Assembly (NCBI GenBank): GCA_001599595.1
Contig: BCHH01000002.1
Location: 2,322,053 to 2,386,052 of the forward strand
DNA from: Beverwykella pulmonaria
Lineage: Eukaryota; Ascomycota; Dothideomycetes; Pleosporales; Melanommataceae
DNA length: 64,000 bases
Reading direction: 5' to 3'
This document shows positions 43,949-55,526 of this stretch, piece after piece. The notes beneath the pieces are model-generated. The model was not told the DNA's origin, did not search any database, and saw only the letters and a list, made by a program, of their open reading frames with translations. The position numbers and the translations under genes were made by a program. How positions within the stretch are numbered: position 1 is the stretch's first letter; every line of letters begins with the position of its first letter.

Positions 43949-45813
43949 AGTCCCTAGATTTGGAATCTTCATGGCGAAGGATACTTAGCCTTGGTGCAAG
44001 ATCATTGCTCATCTATGGGCAAGGAAAACCAAGTCAACGGGGCTGGGTTTGCATATCCCAATTTCTGAATTGATGGCATAGCATATTTGTTTGCTGCTTT
44101 TGTACTATGATGAACAACCGGATCTCTTTTCTCCTCTTCTTCATCCTGTCACTATTTCCTTGTCTGTCCTGTCTTGAACGGCGCTCGTGCTATGATCAAC
44201 TGCGATCTCAAATTTATTTTCTGGAGTCTTTTCTTAGTGCAACTCAATGGGCAAGGGAGGATCTCCACGTCCAAAAAATTGTGTTTTTGTGGTTTTTGCG
44301 ATTTTCACTTTCTTGGTCTTATATGACAACGAGTGTTTGGTTGCGTTTTCTACTCCTGATCAGGGCTGCGATAGGAGAAACGAAAAGTGAGAGCAAATTT
44401 AACTTTTAGTGCAGCAGAATGTATGGAAGCTACGAATGGGAGGGAGTGGGTTTTGTGATCAGGCAGGATAACGGTAGTCTAGTATGGGCTTCATGACGAG
44501 TCGTAGCGATACGATCTATCAATCCAACCTAATAGTAACCCACAATCTTTTTTTTTCTTTCTGGCGAGCGGTGTATAGTTGGTGGTTCGACTGTTCCCAT
44601 TGTTTCAAACCTACGTTATGCAGTCCCACCCGCCAACGTGCGCTGCTGACAGGTCCGCATTGATGCTGCTTTCGCTGTATGCTAAAGTATAGACATGGTA
44701 GTGTCCAGCGCAGAGCCTCACCGCTGGTCTACCCGCCCTCTCTCACGCGTTTGTCTTGCTGCTTGTTCCGAAATCACCCGAGTATCTCTCTTCGTTTGAA
44801 TGACTAGTCTTGGTAATTCACTGGAAGCATCATGGCGTCTTCCGAGTGTCTTCCGAAAGAGTCATGGCTCAGCCGATGGGCATTCGAAAAGCGTGAGGTC
44901 AAATTTAAATTGTAGATCTGATACGAGGCACAGGGATCTTTCATCCTGGGACCCCAGCAGTAGGTGCGCGATAATGCAGGTACGTAGTCTTTTATCGGCG
45001 CCGGCCCGAACGGGAGAAGAAATATTTTCGAAATATGGCGCCTTCATGTGCAACTCCGACACGGTCTGACGCACACTGTGGTCTATGCACGCCGACATGT
45101 GTCACGCATAGTCTCTCTGCCTCGTAGAGACTCAGTAAGAACTACCAATATGTCCATGATGACACCCCCATCCCTTTTAGTGTGGTTCTCTCAATCAGGT
45201 AGCACGCTTACACGGCGCTCTCGAATAATCGCGCTGACGCTTCTCGTCTTACCCACTCGCGGCATCCTGGTCAGCAAACTTGGAAGTAATCATTCACCGC
45301 TCCTAATTCTCAATCCAACCTTTCCCAGTCTGTTTCCGACAGGCCCTGCTACTGCACCTCGACGCGATGATCCACATCCTCTAGTCCTCGAATAGGTTAG
45401 ATCCTCGGGAGCCACGCAGCGTGGCATGCCGGCATCGTCCGGGTGGGGCCTTATCAGCACCCTGATGGACGGTTGGACTGTGAGTCTGAACTTTTGAAGG
45501 GAAGCTTTATAAAGGGTGCGCCCTCTTCGACTTGAGGGATATATAAATCAATTGAGCTGAGAATCTTGGAAGAGGAACCGCGATTGGAACGGCAAGAGGC
45601 TTGAAGACTGAGCTGAGCGAACGCCGAGCAATCAACGCACCAATTACTTTCTTTTGCGGACTTTATCTGATATCATAGCTATCACCTCATTCCCAACGCC
45701 TCGTTCATCATCTTCCCTTTCTCAACGCACCTCAAACACCTCAAATCAAATCATCAAATCATCATCCCGCTAAGCGTCGAACATCCAAACTTCAAATTAT
45801 CAAGCCCATCAAG
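43949..45813. other. DEF1 3' flank and promoter of 2EXR-like gene
   Basis: About 1.86 kb. The first 500 bp are T-rich, likely DEF1 3' UTR. A 100-codon frame at 44107-44409 has a hydrophobic start but is probably UTR. A TATA-like ATATATAAAT at 45539-45548 lies about 270 bp before the ATG at 45814 and may serve that gene. Confidence 0.4.
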
Positions 45814-46816
45814 ATGTCAGAACCACACTCCGTATCGTCGCCACTTCTCAGACTCCCCTTCGAGATCAGATTGATCATCTACGAATATCTGCTTTTCCCA
45901 TCCACCACTCCGTTGTCTGGCCAAAGCACCTCAGTTAGCAATCTGCTTCCCAACTACCACACATACTACACTTCGGATTCAGATACCGACGCCTTTACCC
46001 TGCCTGTTCGGACTATCGATCCATATCTCGGAGCGCATAGTTCAAGAGCCTGGAGACGGAGGTCTACGTATCACGTACGCACTGGTGAGTTCCTCATGTT
46101 TCATTCATTTATCGCTCTTCTACTTCAAAAGATGTGAATCGAATGAACGAGCATGAAAGACTGACGGACCAAAAGGCCCTTTCCTAACCTCCTCCACACC
46201 CACGACCTACCGCGTTCTCCTCTCGCCCTACACATTGCACCTCCGGCAAAGCATCCCCTCACTCCTCTACCTAAACCACCAAATCCACGCCGAAGCCTCC
46301 AAAATCCTCTACTCGACCTACAACTTCTCATTCTCCACCAACGTGGAAGCCATAGTCCCCTTCCTCTCAGACCTGACTCCCTGCTCGCTTTCTTCGCTTC
46401 GGCACCTTTCCCTCGCCAAAAAAGCTCTGCCCTATACCAAAGAATTTGACCGCGCGGAATGGAGCAACGCCTGCGCGTACCTCACTTCACATTCCTGTCT
46501 GCAAATACTTTCTTTGGACATCATGGCCGGAAAGCCCGCAGACGGCTGGGATGAAGTTACCCCCATTTCTGCCTCTGACTTTGAAGTCTTGAGGCGCGTG
46601 AAGAAGGAGTGGGGGTCGGAGGTTGGCGGTGTAGATCTCGAGTGGGTGGAGCAATTGATGGCCATTAAGGGGCTGCGGAACTTGAAGATTCAAACAAAGG
46701 TGGAACACTGTCCGCCTCCGAGGAGTGAGATTATGGCGTTTTGGGTTGCGTTTAGCAAGAGTATTGAGAGTGGCTTTAAGGAGTGGATTCAGGAGGTTAT
46801 GATAGGAGGGAACTAA
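45814..46816 (+). CDS. 2EXR / F-box-like domain protein
   Basis: Exons 45814-46084 and 46176-46816 give 303 aa. The N-terminal LLRLPFEIRLIIYEYLLFP (residues 11-29) is the signature seen in the large fungal 2EXR/F-box-like family; later SLLYLNHQIHAEASKILYS also matches that family's second conserved block. The C-terminal half is helical. Such proteins are abundant and mostly uncharacterised in filamentous ascomycetes; a role in ubiquitin ligase recruitment is possible but not established. The splice junction (ACTG|GTGAGT ... AAAAG|GCC) restores frame exactly. It is convergent with PRP4. Confidence 0.78.
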
Positions 46817-48107
46817 AGGGTGGTGGCAAAGCTGAAATGGAGGGAGAACGAGTCTTGCGGAGTAATATGATTAATATGGTATGGGTGAGCGGTAGTGGAA
46901 GAAAGTATACAATGCTTCGAGTATGCTATTTGTATTTTAAATTAAGGATGCAACATTGACGATCATTTCTTTTACTCATACCCATCATTCTATCGCGTCA
47001 ACATGTAAAGCAACAACAAAATGCACATCTGGAAACTCTATTGTGAGAGTTGCCACAATCGCTCATTCCTTGAACAAGGTTTACTGTCTGAATCAAGGAG
47101 AAGTCATCGCCGATAGTGCGATAACATTTCGCTCTCGTCACTGGGTACACTGCTACACTTTCGCCCCGTCTCCATTTGTACCACATGTCCAATGACATGA
47201 TATTGTCTCACTTCTCCACCCTCCACTCAACGGGGGAACAAACGAACTGACATGCAATAGGAGGCAAATCGTTCGAGAAACTCTCTACAATCCTTTACAG
47301 GTCAAATCCCTGACCACCTGTTGTACTTAACCCCCTTTGAAAAAACCCGTCCGCTTGAAGGTATCAAAACGAAGGAAGTAATGAGACAAGCTTTGGCATC
47401 TAGACCCAAAATGCGATCAATTGTAACTTGGTTAATTGCTCCTTAGAATGCTCATCACATGCTTTGAGAACTAAATGTGCAATTTGTCTTTGAACTTCCA
47501 TTGTGTCCGATATGCTCAAGTTGTTGTGTTGACTGGGTTCATTTGTCTAAACCACCCTAAACAGCACGTGGATGTTCGTTGTATGAAGCCGCTGAAGGAA
47601 TATATGGGAACAACGCTGCCTTAGAGACATTTTATCGCCACGTATTGTGGACTGGATGGGATGTTACACTGTATTCAATGGGGTATATTCCTCTATCCTC
47701 CGTTACCTAGATGTACCTAACTAACAACGATATTCTAATCATAGATCTCTCATATATTCTCAAATCATTCCCACTACCACCATAGAACTCTCGATCCGTG
47801 CTGGAACCTACCTGAACAAAGTCCACCAACATTTGTCGCCTCGTCGGTTCCCGAAAGTGGACTAACTTTCCTAGCCTGAACAAAAAGCAACGACGTCGCA
47901 CTTGCTTTTGATGATGATTTGTCGTAGGCCTGCAGTCGAGAAGCATCCATCACCAATCTTTCCAACTTTCGACTTCACCACAGTCCCCATCCGTAGCCGT
48001 CGCCGTGTTGCTGTGATCCTCTCCCATGCTGCCAACTCAAACTCTGAGCCCATCAAATTTGGAAAAAGCAACGCCAAAAATGCAATGCCAGTAACACAAC
48101 GCCGTGC
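46817..48107. other. Convergent intergenic region, 2EXR gene and PRP4
   Basis: About 1.3 kb between opposed stop codons. Frames up to about 80 codons lie on both strands and have no domain. Nothing else is recognised. Confidence 0.45.
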
Positions 48108-50690
48108 TTACCTTCGAAGACCAGATCCACCACGCTTAACCATAGGCGGCTTAATAACGGCAGACCTCGGCATAAGAGTTTTATTTGCGAAAAGCTTATG
48201 GGCAAGGGCCTCCTTCGGTTGAATTCGTTTCTCCACGTTCCAGTTGAGAGTCGCGCCGAGGAGGTCAGCAAAATCAGTCAGCTCCGTAACACTCGGTCCG
48301 CCTTCAGTGATGCCTCGAGCAGCGTCGAAAACACGAGTCTTCAAATCGCGGGTTATTTTTTTCTGTTGTTCAATCTTGCGAACAGAAAGCTGAGAAGATG
48401 TTAGCTACAAATATGATCGGTTGGAAAAACATACGTTGCCTTGTGGATCCACCTCCCGGCTTATGAACTTGAGAGGGGGTCCAAGTTCAAAGTTTGCGAG
48501 AACACTTGCTGCCTGGCCTTTCCTGAGTAACTTCTCGCTTGGCCATCCAAGGCACTCCAAGAAGGCCTTGATCATTTGATTGTTTGACCTGCCCGTGAAG
48601 AGAATTTTGCCTGTCCAGAGCTCATATATGGTACATCCAATGGCCCACATATCGATAGCATGACCGTATTCCATATCTAGGACGATCTCCGGCGCCCGAT
48701 AGAACCGGCTGACAAGATATTCGGTACGGTCTATCACGTCCCGCTTATCGGCGGCGGTGCCTAGATCGCAAATTTTCACCGACTTCTTGTCATGCGATAC
48801 CAGAATGTTGTCGGGTTTCAGGTCCAGATGTATGATTTGACAATCCCGCAGGTGCTGGAGGCCGCTGAACATCTGGCGAGCATACATTTTAACAGCTTGA
48901 AGAGATAGACCATGACCATTTGTGTCTTCCTTCAGAAGATCCCGCAGATTCTTTGCCATGTGCTCGAATACAATGCAAAGGTGACCCTTGTGATCGAATG
49001 ATCCCAGGAGGCGAATAATATGCCGTTTGTCTTGCGGGTCTGTTTCATTCAGTTTGCGCAAAAAGTCCATCTCTTTTTGACTAGCTTTCCGCATCAGGTC
49101 GTTCCTGCGCACGATCTTTATCGCAACCAGTTTGCCCTTCTTTTCGTTGTTTTGGTCATTCACGTCCTCAGCTTGGGCGACGTTAGCGAATACACCTCGG
49201 CCGAGAAGCTTGACCATTCTGTATTGGCCGCCATTGACAAGCTCGTTACTGATAATCTTGTAATATCCATCCGGATCATCCCAGTTGTCGAGGAGCTTGG
49301 CATCAAGCACGGTGCCTTTTGCGGTGTCATTCTCCTGCTCCTCTTCTTCGTTTTCTTCATCTTCGTCGTCGAAAGCAAACATATCAAAATCCTTCTTCCT
49401 CGATTTTGTTGGGGCGGGCTGCTCGACCTTGGGAATGGTAGGTTGAAGTTTGGGATCGGCCTCGTCGTAGGCGGTAGACGGCAACTCCGATTGTTGAGCC
49501 TTGAGGACAGCACGAGCGCGGTCCTCCAGCATGTCTTCGGTCGGATCATAGTTGGCTGCGGAGGGACTGTTTCCCTCGCTAACCCCGTCCTGTTTATCAA
49601 TGATCATGACATCTGGGGAGCCTGGCGTAGAGTCCATGTCGGCAAAGCGTGGAGAGTCCGGAGGAGGCGAGTTGCTGTACTCGGCCTGTCCTGCTGGTGA
49701 AGCAACATTCGGTGTAGTGGCCTCCGAAGCATTGTTGATAATTGCCTGTTGACGAAGAAGTGTACTTTTGGCAGTTCCAGCGGCTTGCTGCGCAGCAATT
49801 TCAGCGCGCTTCGCTGCCCACTTACGTTTCTTTTCTTCTCGCGATTCTTCTGAGGGCGCTTTGTCTTCAATCGCAGGCGCGACGGAATAATCGGGCTCTT
49901 CGTCGGCGTTAGTCCTGCTAACATCAGTTAGAGACGCGCGCAGTATTCGTGGGGGGCGGATGACGGACATTTCAACATCGTTGCTCCGAACGCGGGTCGC
50001 GGCCGCGTCGGGCTGCTTCACATCCTTGTCCTGCTTCGCGGAGCCAGAGGCATGTGGCCGATCCCTGTGGCCATTTTCAACATGCTGACGGCTGTGGTTG
50101 TGTCCTTGATGCACACCGTGAAAGCCCGGCACGGGAATAGGGTGTTCATTGTCAGCATATGAGATGGGTGGGGGGTAGCGTTGGTCACTAGTATCGGCAC
50201 GGTCTTTGAGCGCTCCTGCCTGGCGCGGCCCTGCACGAGCATCATCATACTGAAACTTGGGTCGGCGATCGTCGTGCCTGCTACCATCAGCATGGTATCG
50301 TTTGTCCGGCCGAACTAGGCGCGGTGGTGAAGCTTTGCGCTTGCTGTAGGAGATGCGTGAATCATGGCCGCCGCCGCGGTTGCCCCGGCCGTGTCGGTAG
50401 GGCGAAGGAGAGCGATCACGGGTGCGTCTATATGGCGAAGGCGAGCGGGTGGGCTTGCGACGATATGGCGAAGGCGAGCGGCTCCGAGCGCGATAGTGGT
50501 GACCTAGGGGATTCAGCGTCCGTCGACCGCGCGCTGTAGGTTTCTTACTATAGAGATCTGAGGCGCCATCCAGTCCATGTACCCTGTCTGAGCCGTCAAT
50601 GGCAGATTCGCGGGAATGGCCGAGCGTGTTGTTTGCCTTGAGCTGTTCGACGACTTCACCGTCGGACGCAGAGCTTGCGCGCGAGGCCAT
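48108..50690 (-). CDS. PRP4: Prp4-type pre-mRNA splicing kinase
   Basis: Nuclear serine/threonine kinase acting on spliceosome components. Exons 50690-48435 and 48389-48108 (45-bp intron) give 845 aa. The N-terminal third is disordered and RS-like, with three tandem RSPSPYRR-type repeats (near residues 70-95), as in human PRPF4B. The kinase domain occupies about the last 370 residues: glycine loop GRGVFANV, lysine VAIK, catalytic loop HLDLKPDN, metal motif DLG and RAPEIVL. In Prp4 kinases I know the loop reads HADLKPDN, so Leu replaces Ala here. An in-frame ATG exists at 51101 and would add 137 residues of unlike composition; I prefer 50690 (MASRASSASDGE). Confidence 0.9.
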
Positions 50691-52333
50691 CGTGTCGTCC
50701 GGTCGCGGCGTCGCGAGTTCTCCTGCAGACAGATGTAACAGGTTACAGGCGTCAGCGCACGTCTTGAGTTGGGGATAAATGAGTGCCTTTGCACTCCTAC
50801 TGACTGTGTGTCCCGAGCTGGAGTGCTCCGACGTGCCCTGCCGAAGCGGGGGTGTGAAGGCAAGGGAGCACGCAGAGAGGAGACAGGCGCAGGCCGTAGT
50901 GGTAAGCTGTGAGAGAAGGAGGGGGTTGTGTAAGTGAAGGAATTCTCGCCGTGACTGTTGGTGGGATGCAGCGTGGAGAGGTGCGATTGTGAGGTTGAAA
51001 GTTTCCAGGCTGCGCTTAGCGTCATTGACACGTGGGTAGATCACGTGACTCTTTCTGTGCGAGTGCTCCTTCTCTGCCTGTGATTCTCCAAGTCCTTGCA
51101 TCTGATCAATTTTACTCGTCTGCTGGACCTACGAATGAGCAGTGTAGCAACAAATAAAGCGATCAGCAGGAAAACTAGTAGTCTTGAGTACGTTGCCCGG
51201 ACTTATCGAATAGACTGCTGGCGACGCGAACGTTTCACCCACAGATACGCTAAGGCTAGCGGATAGGGAGTGGGCTAAACGTCCACACAGATGTAGCCCA
51301 TTTGGAGTAAACCTCGGACGTATCTCGGGGTTACAATCATATTCACCTATCGGACATTCCACAATGTGTCACTGTGTGAGAAATATCGAATGAGGATCGC
51401 ATACCGTGGAGAAACAGAGGACTTGTTAGGATCCTGAGCAAGTGGAGCAAATGGTGAAAGAAGGTTAACGCTCCTAAGAAGTCTCTGCATTGTATTAGCG
51501 TTACCGAAAAATTCTAATGCTTGCTCACATGCAATGCCCAGACATTTGAACATGTGCCAGGGCAATGCACTCGGCTCGTGCAATTCAAGATCACCCATGT
51601 AGGAGCCCCCAAGGCTGTGAATAATGAAGGTGTGCAAGCCACAATGATGCAAAGACGACTAAGGTTTCCCACATCTTCGCCAGCCCTGACATACAAATTC
51701 TATATGTACACAGCTCTGAAATGAATGCAATGTCAGGGGGGATGTCTTTTAAATACTGGTGCTAAGCCAGCCCATGGCTCTCAACAGGATAAGGAATTGT
51801 ATGCCGGTGAACGTGCGAATGCACACTCGAAACTCTTTCGATCATGCAACCCTCTGCCTGCAGCGGATCATACCGGAAGATAGCTTATCTGAAGTGGACG
51901 TAACGAGAGCTGCCTCTGGCCTGTAATAACAGTCCACGGGTTTGGGCCGTGTTTGAGCGGAAGACAACAATGAAGCCTGGAGTACCAAGCTAGAAATAGA
52001 GAACAGTAACATTTCCAGGTGCAAAGCTCACGCACGTACAACGAGATACACGGCTATCCTTAAAAGTGCGTATCAGAGAAAATATGCCCAAGGCAAGAAA
52101 ACATCCATTTAAGAAGGCTGTCAAAGATAGACAGGGCCAAGATAGCTGAAGTGGCGTATATCAACGTCGGTGCATGTTTTGGGTGGAGATTTTGAGTTGA
52201 ATAAAATTGAGGTAAGGAAGATGATGCCCATAAACTCCCAGATAATTATTTGATATTGGTGGAGTGGTGCAACCGGAGACCCGATACAATGCGCATGTAC
52301 ATGCCGATCTAGATCAATTCTAGACATCCCGAT

Positions 52334-52378
52334 AACACACACACAGAGGGAGAGAGAGAGAGAAAGAGAAAGAGACAG
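52334..52378. repeat. CA/GA low-complexity tract
   Basis: A (CA)5 run grades directly into a (GA)-rich run and AAAGAG units. Simple-sequence DNA. Confidence 0.7.
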
Positions 52379-54118
52379 CGTGCGTTCGTTGCTTTACAAG
52401 AAGGAACTCATGGAAGGGAGTTGAGGCCCTGAGGTTGAGTAATCGGGTAGCTGGGCAAACTCAATCATGCAGTACGGAACTGGAGTAGCTCTTGTCTACA
52501 AGCTGACCAGAAAGGGGTAGGTTATGAAGCGACTCTAAACCCAGCACCAATTACTCGGGACAGTATGATGAGCCGTTGTCCGATAGCACAGGAGATCGGA
52601 GTTGGGGCTGTGATGACGCTATGTAAGCTACAAAGGTACATGCAGCCACCAATGAATCTCGCATCTTAAAAGCGTAGCACGCTTAAATGAGGCTGTACGA
52701 AGCTACAGAACTGAAGCTTTGCTCCACATCATGGGACCATTGGCCACGTTTATTTTGAGACGGTGTTACAATGTGTCTCAATCTCAATGGAAAACCCAAG
52801 GATGTGCTCAGAACAGAGTCAGAGAGCATGATGCGCAGGTACTGACGAGACAACGGAAGGGTGCTAACATTGCCCTGCTCGAACGGTTTAAAGAAGGCAA
52901 ATTGCTAGCGCCGTCGACATCATGAGGGGCGAATCCAAGGCCAAGTCAGCATGAAAACGGTGGGCCCATTCCCCGTCCTTGGGAGGTCGGAAGGCGTGCC
53001 TGGAGCTCCAGCAGCCTCGGGATACGTCGAGCTCAACGTCGAGTAAATTTAGTTGGGTATCAGCTAAGATGTGCGGAGCACGCGATGAATTGCCTGACCT
53101 AAATCCAAGGCCACAACCACAATGCTAGTTTGCCGTTTTTTCTCTACCACAGTGTTAGTAAGTAATCTCGCCTCACAGATGTCTTGGATTTTTGAGCTCC
53201 CTAACCTGTACTGGCGAGCAGTGCAAAGTATCTCGTAAGCGGAGATTCTGTATGCTATTAGAGTAGATTCACAGACTTCAAGTCTCCACCATATATTCGT
53301 GCAACTTCTTTCACTGTCTTTGGCCAATCATGAATAGCGTTTGGTTGTCATGGGGCATTTGCGGCTAGATGGGGAATAGGAGAAAGGATAGATAATTTGG
53401 GCTAGTGGACGCAAATGACGGGAGACGGGCCGATTGGCCGAGTGTCATGAAAAGCCGTTGATAGACCCGGGCACCAGTCTTGCTTTGCAGACAGGTACAG
53501 TTGAGCACGAAAATGTCAAGACGCAGTCGTCGGACCTACTCCTAGAAGTGGATACATGAGAACCCAGGCAGCATGTGGTGACTGCGACAGTACGTGCTAC
53601 AGTACGTATTACGGTGTTGCGATACTCTAAACGCGGCTGAAGCAGCGAGAATATGACTTGAAGCTCCGTCTTGCTCTGGCAAGGTGGCGTGGTGAGGTTG
53701 TGGTTGTGCGAAACCGACGATCGAGATAGTCTGCCAAACTCAAAAAAAACGTCATGAGACCTCAGGCGGGAGGCTTCCAGATCGCGCTCTGGACAGCGCA
53801 TCGCCATTGGAACAAGGGAGCTCGATCATCAAGCTGAGACACCATGTATCGGACCGACTGAACATTGCCATCTTGCCGATTTCGGCCTACGACACCCGTA
53901 TGGTCAGAAGGGGGGGCTCCTGGGTGACAAGTTGGTAGAGCGGCGGCGCGCCCTTTTCAGGGTCTAGATCGCGGCTGTGTTGAGAGTTGCCCGAAGGCAT
54001 ATCCATCTTTCGCCCGCTGCCGCATGTCAGTTCGCAAAGTTTGAATCGTAGCGCCATAACCAACAACGTCAGCACAGTCCTTCAAAGGCCTGCTATAGCT
54101 ATTCCGGTCTGTCCAATG

Positions 54119-54202
54119 CGAGAGAAGAGAGATGAAAGATGAGAGATGAGAGGCGAGAGATGAGAGAAGAGTGAAGCGTGAAGAGAGAAGAGAGAAGAGA
54201 GA
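54119..54202. repeat. Purine-rich GAGAGATGA-type minisatellite
   Basis: About 84 bp of nearly pure purine on the plus strand built from variants of AGAGATGAGAG and AGAGAAG. Imperfect tandem structure. Open frames across it give Ser/Leu repeats and are not trusted. Confidence 0.7.
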
Positions 54203-54959
54203 CGTCGAACGGCCTCGGTGCAGGGGCGCCCAGACCCTTGACGACTGGCTGACAGTGTGCGTCAGGTAAAGGCTGGGAAATCCAAAGGCAAAGTATCCCA
54301 GCTCCTAAACCAGCAAATCTTGTTGAATCTGATCTCAGTCTGGGTCTTGGCTGTAGTCCGCTAACTACTAGATCCGACCTGTGTCCGCCTCCTCTCTGTT
54401 TAGGTGAGCGACGCATTTGAAACCCCGTTCCAGCTCATGGTTCTTGTTAGTGGCCTTACAAAAGGGCTAGCCAAGCTTAATGGGTTCCTGGTAAGTAGCC
54501 CTCTAGCAAACAATATAGAAAGTAAATTCCCGAGACGCAGGGCAGACGGACCCCAGGGTCTCAACGTCTCGACTCCTTTCGTCATCCCCACCCGGGTACC
54601 TATAGCCCTCTGTCTAATAGCCTGACAAGAGACATGATCGCACTCATGCCTTCTGAATCTGCAAATTCATCTCCAGGTTAGTCATCTCCATGGCAAAGAG
54701 CTTACTTGGTCGCTGAATATCATCTTAGGGGTGAACTATTGGTGTAGCAGCAGCCTACCAAATGGATCGGACATATCACCACAGGAAAGCATGAATCCTC
54801 GGATGATGCGCCGCGCTTCGGAGGCCGTGATTCCCTCGCACATGTTCCATAGGTAGGTCGGATTTCGCTTTCCTATTATCGTGTGCTCTCGAACTTTGTC
54901 TTTGCTCTCTCTCCGCATACGAATCGCCTAGGTATTAAGCGAAGCCGCCGACTCTCCTC

Positions 54960-55430
54960 TCAGTCTCCGCGCAGCCCTTCGCGATACACGATCTGCTCTG
55001 TTTTCGGATTGCTACAAGCAGATGACCTCCTACGGCATGTTCGACACAATGGCCAAAATAGACCCTTCTGCACTCCGGAAAAGTTCTCCGTCCAATACCA
55101 TAGCGGTGGGATATCAACAAGGATCGGCAGGAAATCGTGAGCCAGTCCAAAAATGAAGCAACACACCATCTTGGCCACCGGAGCGATACTATGAGGAGGG
55201 TGCTCTCATCTTGCAATCGTGGCATCTTCCAGAAGGCGGCATTGCATCCCTCCTCCTCTTTGTGCTGCCAGCTGTATCTCGACGCCTCTGGCCAAGACAT
55301 CGGCAACCTTCTCGGGCACCTGGAACCCTGCGTATTGATCCGCCTTATTCCGGGTAACTTTGAACAAACCAAGCCATGACCAACTGGAATACACTACTTT
55401 CTTGCCGAAGCGGGGCTGAAAAGAGCCGAG
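54960..55430 (-). pseudogene. Possible decayed coding sequence (unidentified)
   Basis: One minus-strand frame reads like a protein from about 55430 to 54960: a Gly/Lys/Trp-rich start (PRFGKKVVYSSWSWLGLFK), an amphipathic stretch (YAGFQVPEKVADVLARG), and a hydrophobic, Trp-rich segment (GLAHDFLPILVDIPPLWYW). A single TGA at 55206-55208 interrupts it and no ATG precedes it after the TAA near 55440. No family is recognised. It could be a pseudogene, a spliced gene with unseen exons, or chance. Confidence 0.2.
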
Positions 55431-55526
55431 AGGTTTGAACGCTTATCGGGACGCATCGATGAACACCAGAGAGGATAAAAAGCAGAAACTCAACGAAAGT
55501 TATCATACGAGCCAGAATCTAGCTGA

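Larger units (their letters stand above)
50691..55526. other. Long gene-poor region
   Basis: About 4.8 kb. It begins with the PRP4 5' region, then has low-complexity purine tracts (52334-52378 and 54119-54202) and unassigned frames. On the minus strand 54960-55430 looks protein-like but is broken (see its own entry). Elsewhere I saw no convincing gene, RNA or transposon motif, though the density of short weak signals suggests old decayed sequence. Confidence 0.4.

Noticed and set aside
44107..44409. 100-codon frame with a hydrophobic N-terminus resembling a signal peptide
   Set aside because: Hydrophobicity comes from a T-rich 3' UTR-like tract just downstream of DEF1; no downstream domain.
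49020..49700. 226-codon plus-strand frame antisense to PRP4
   Set aside because: It is the complement of the acidic and kinase coding sequence and inherits hydrophobic runs from it; no independent signal.
53900..53945. Sequence resembling a tRNA D-arm (GTTGGTAGAGCGG)
   Set aside because: No matching T-arm (GGTTCGAATCC-like) or acceptor stem within 80 bp.
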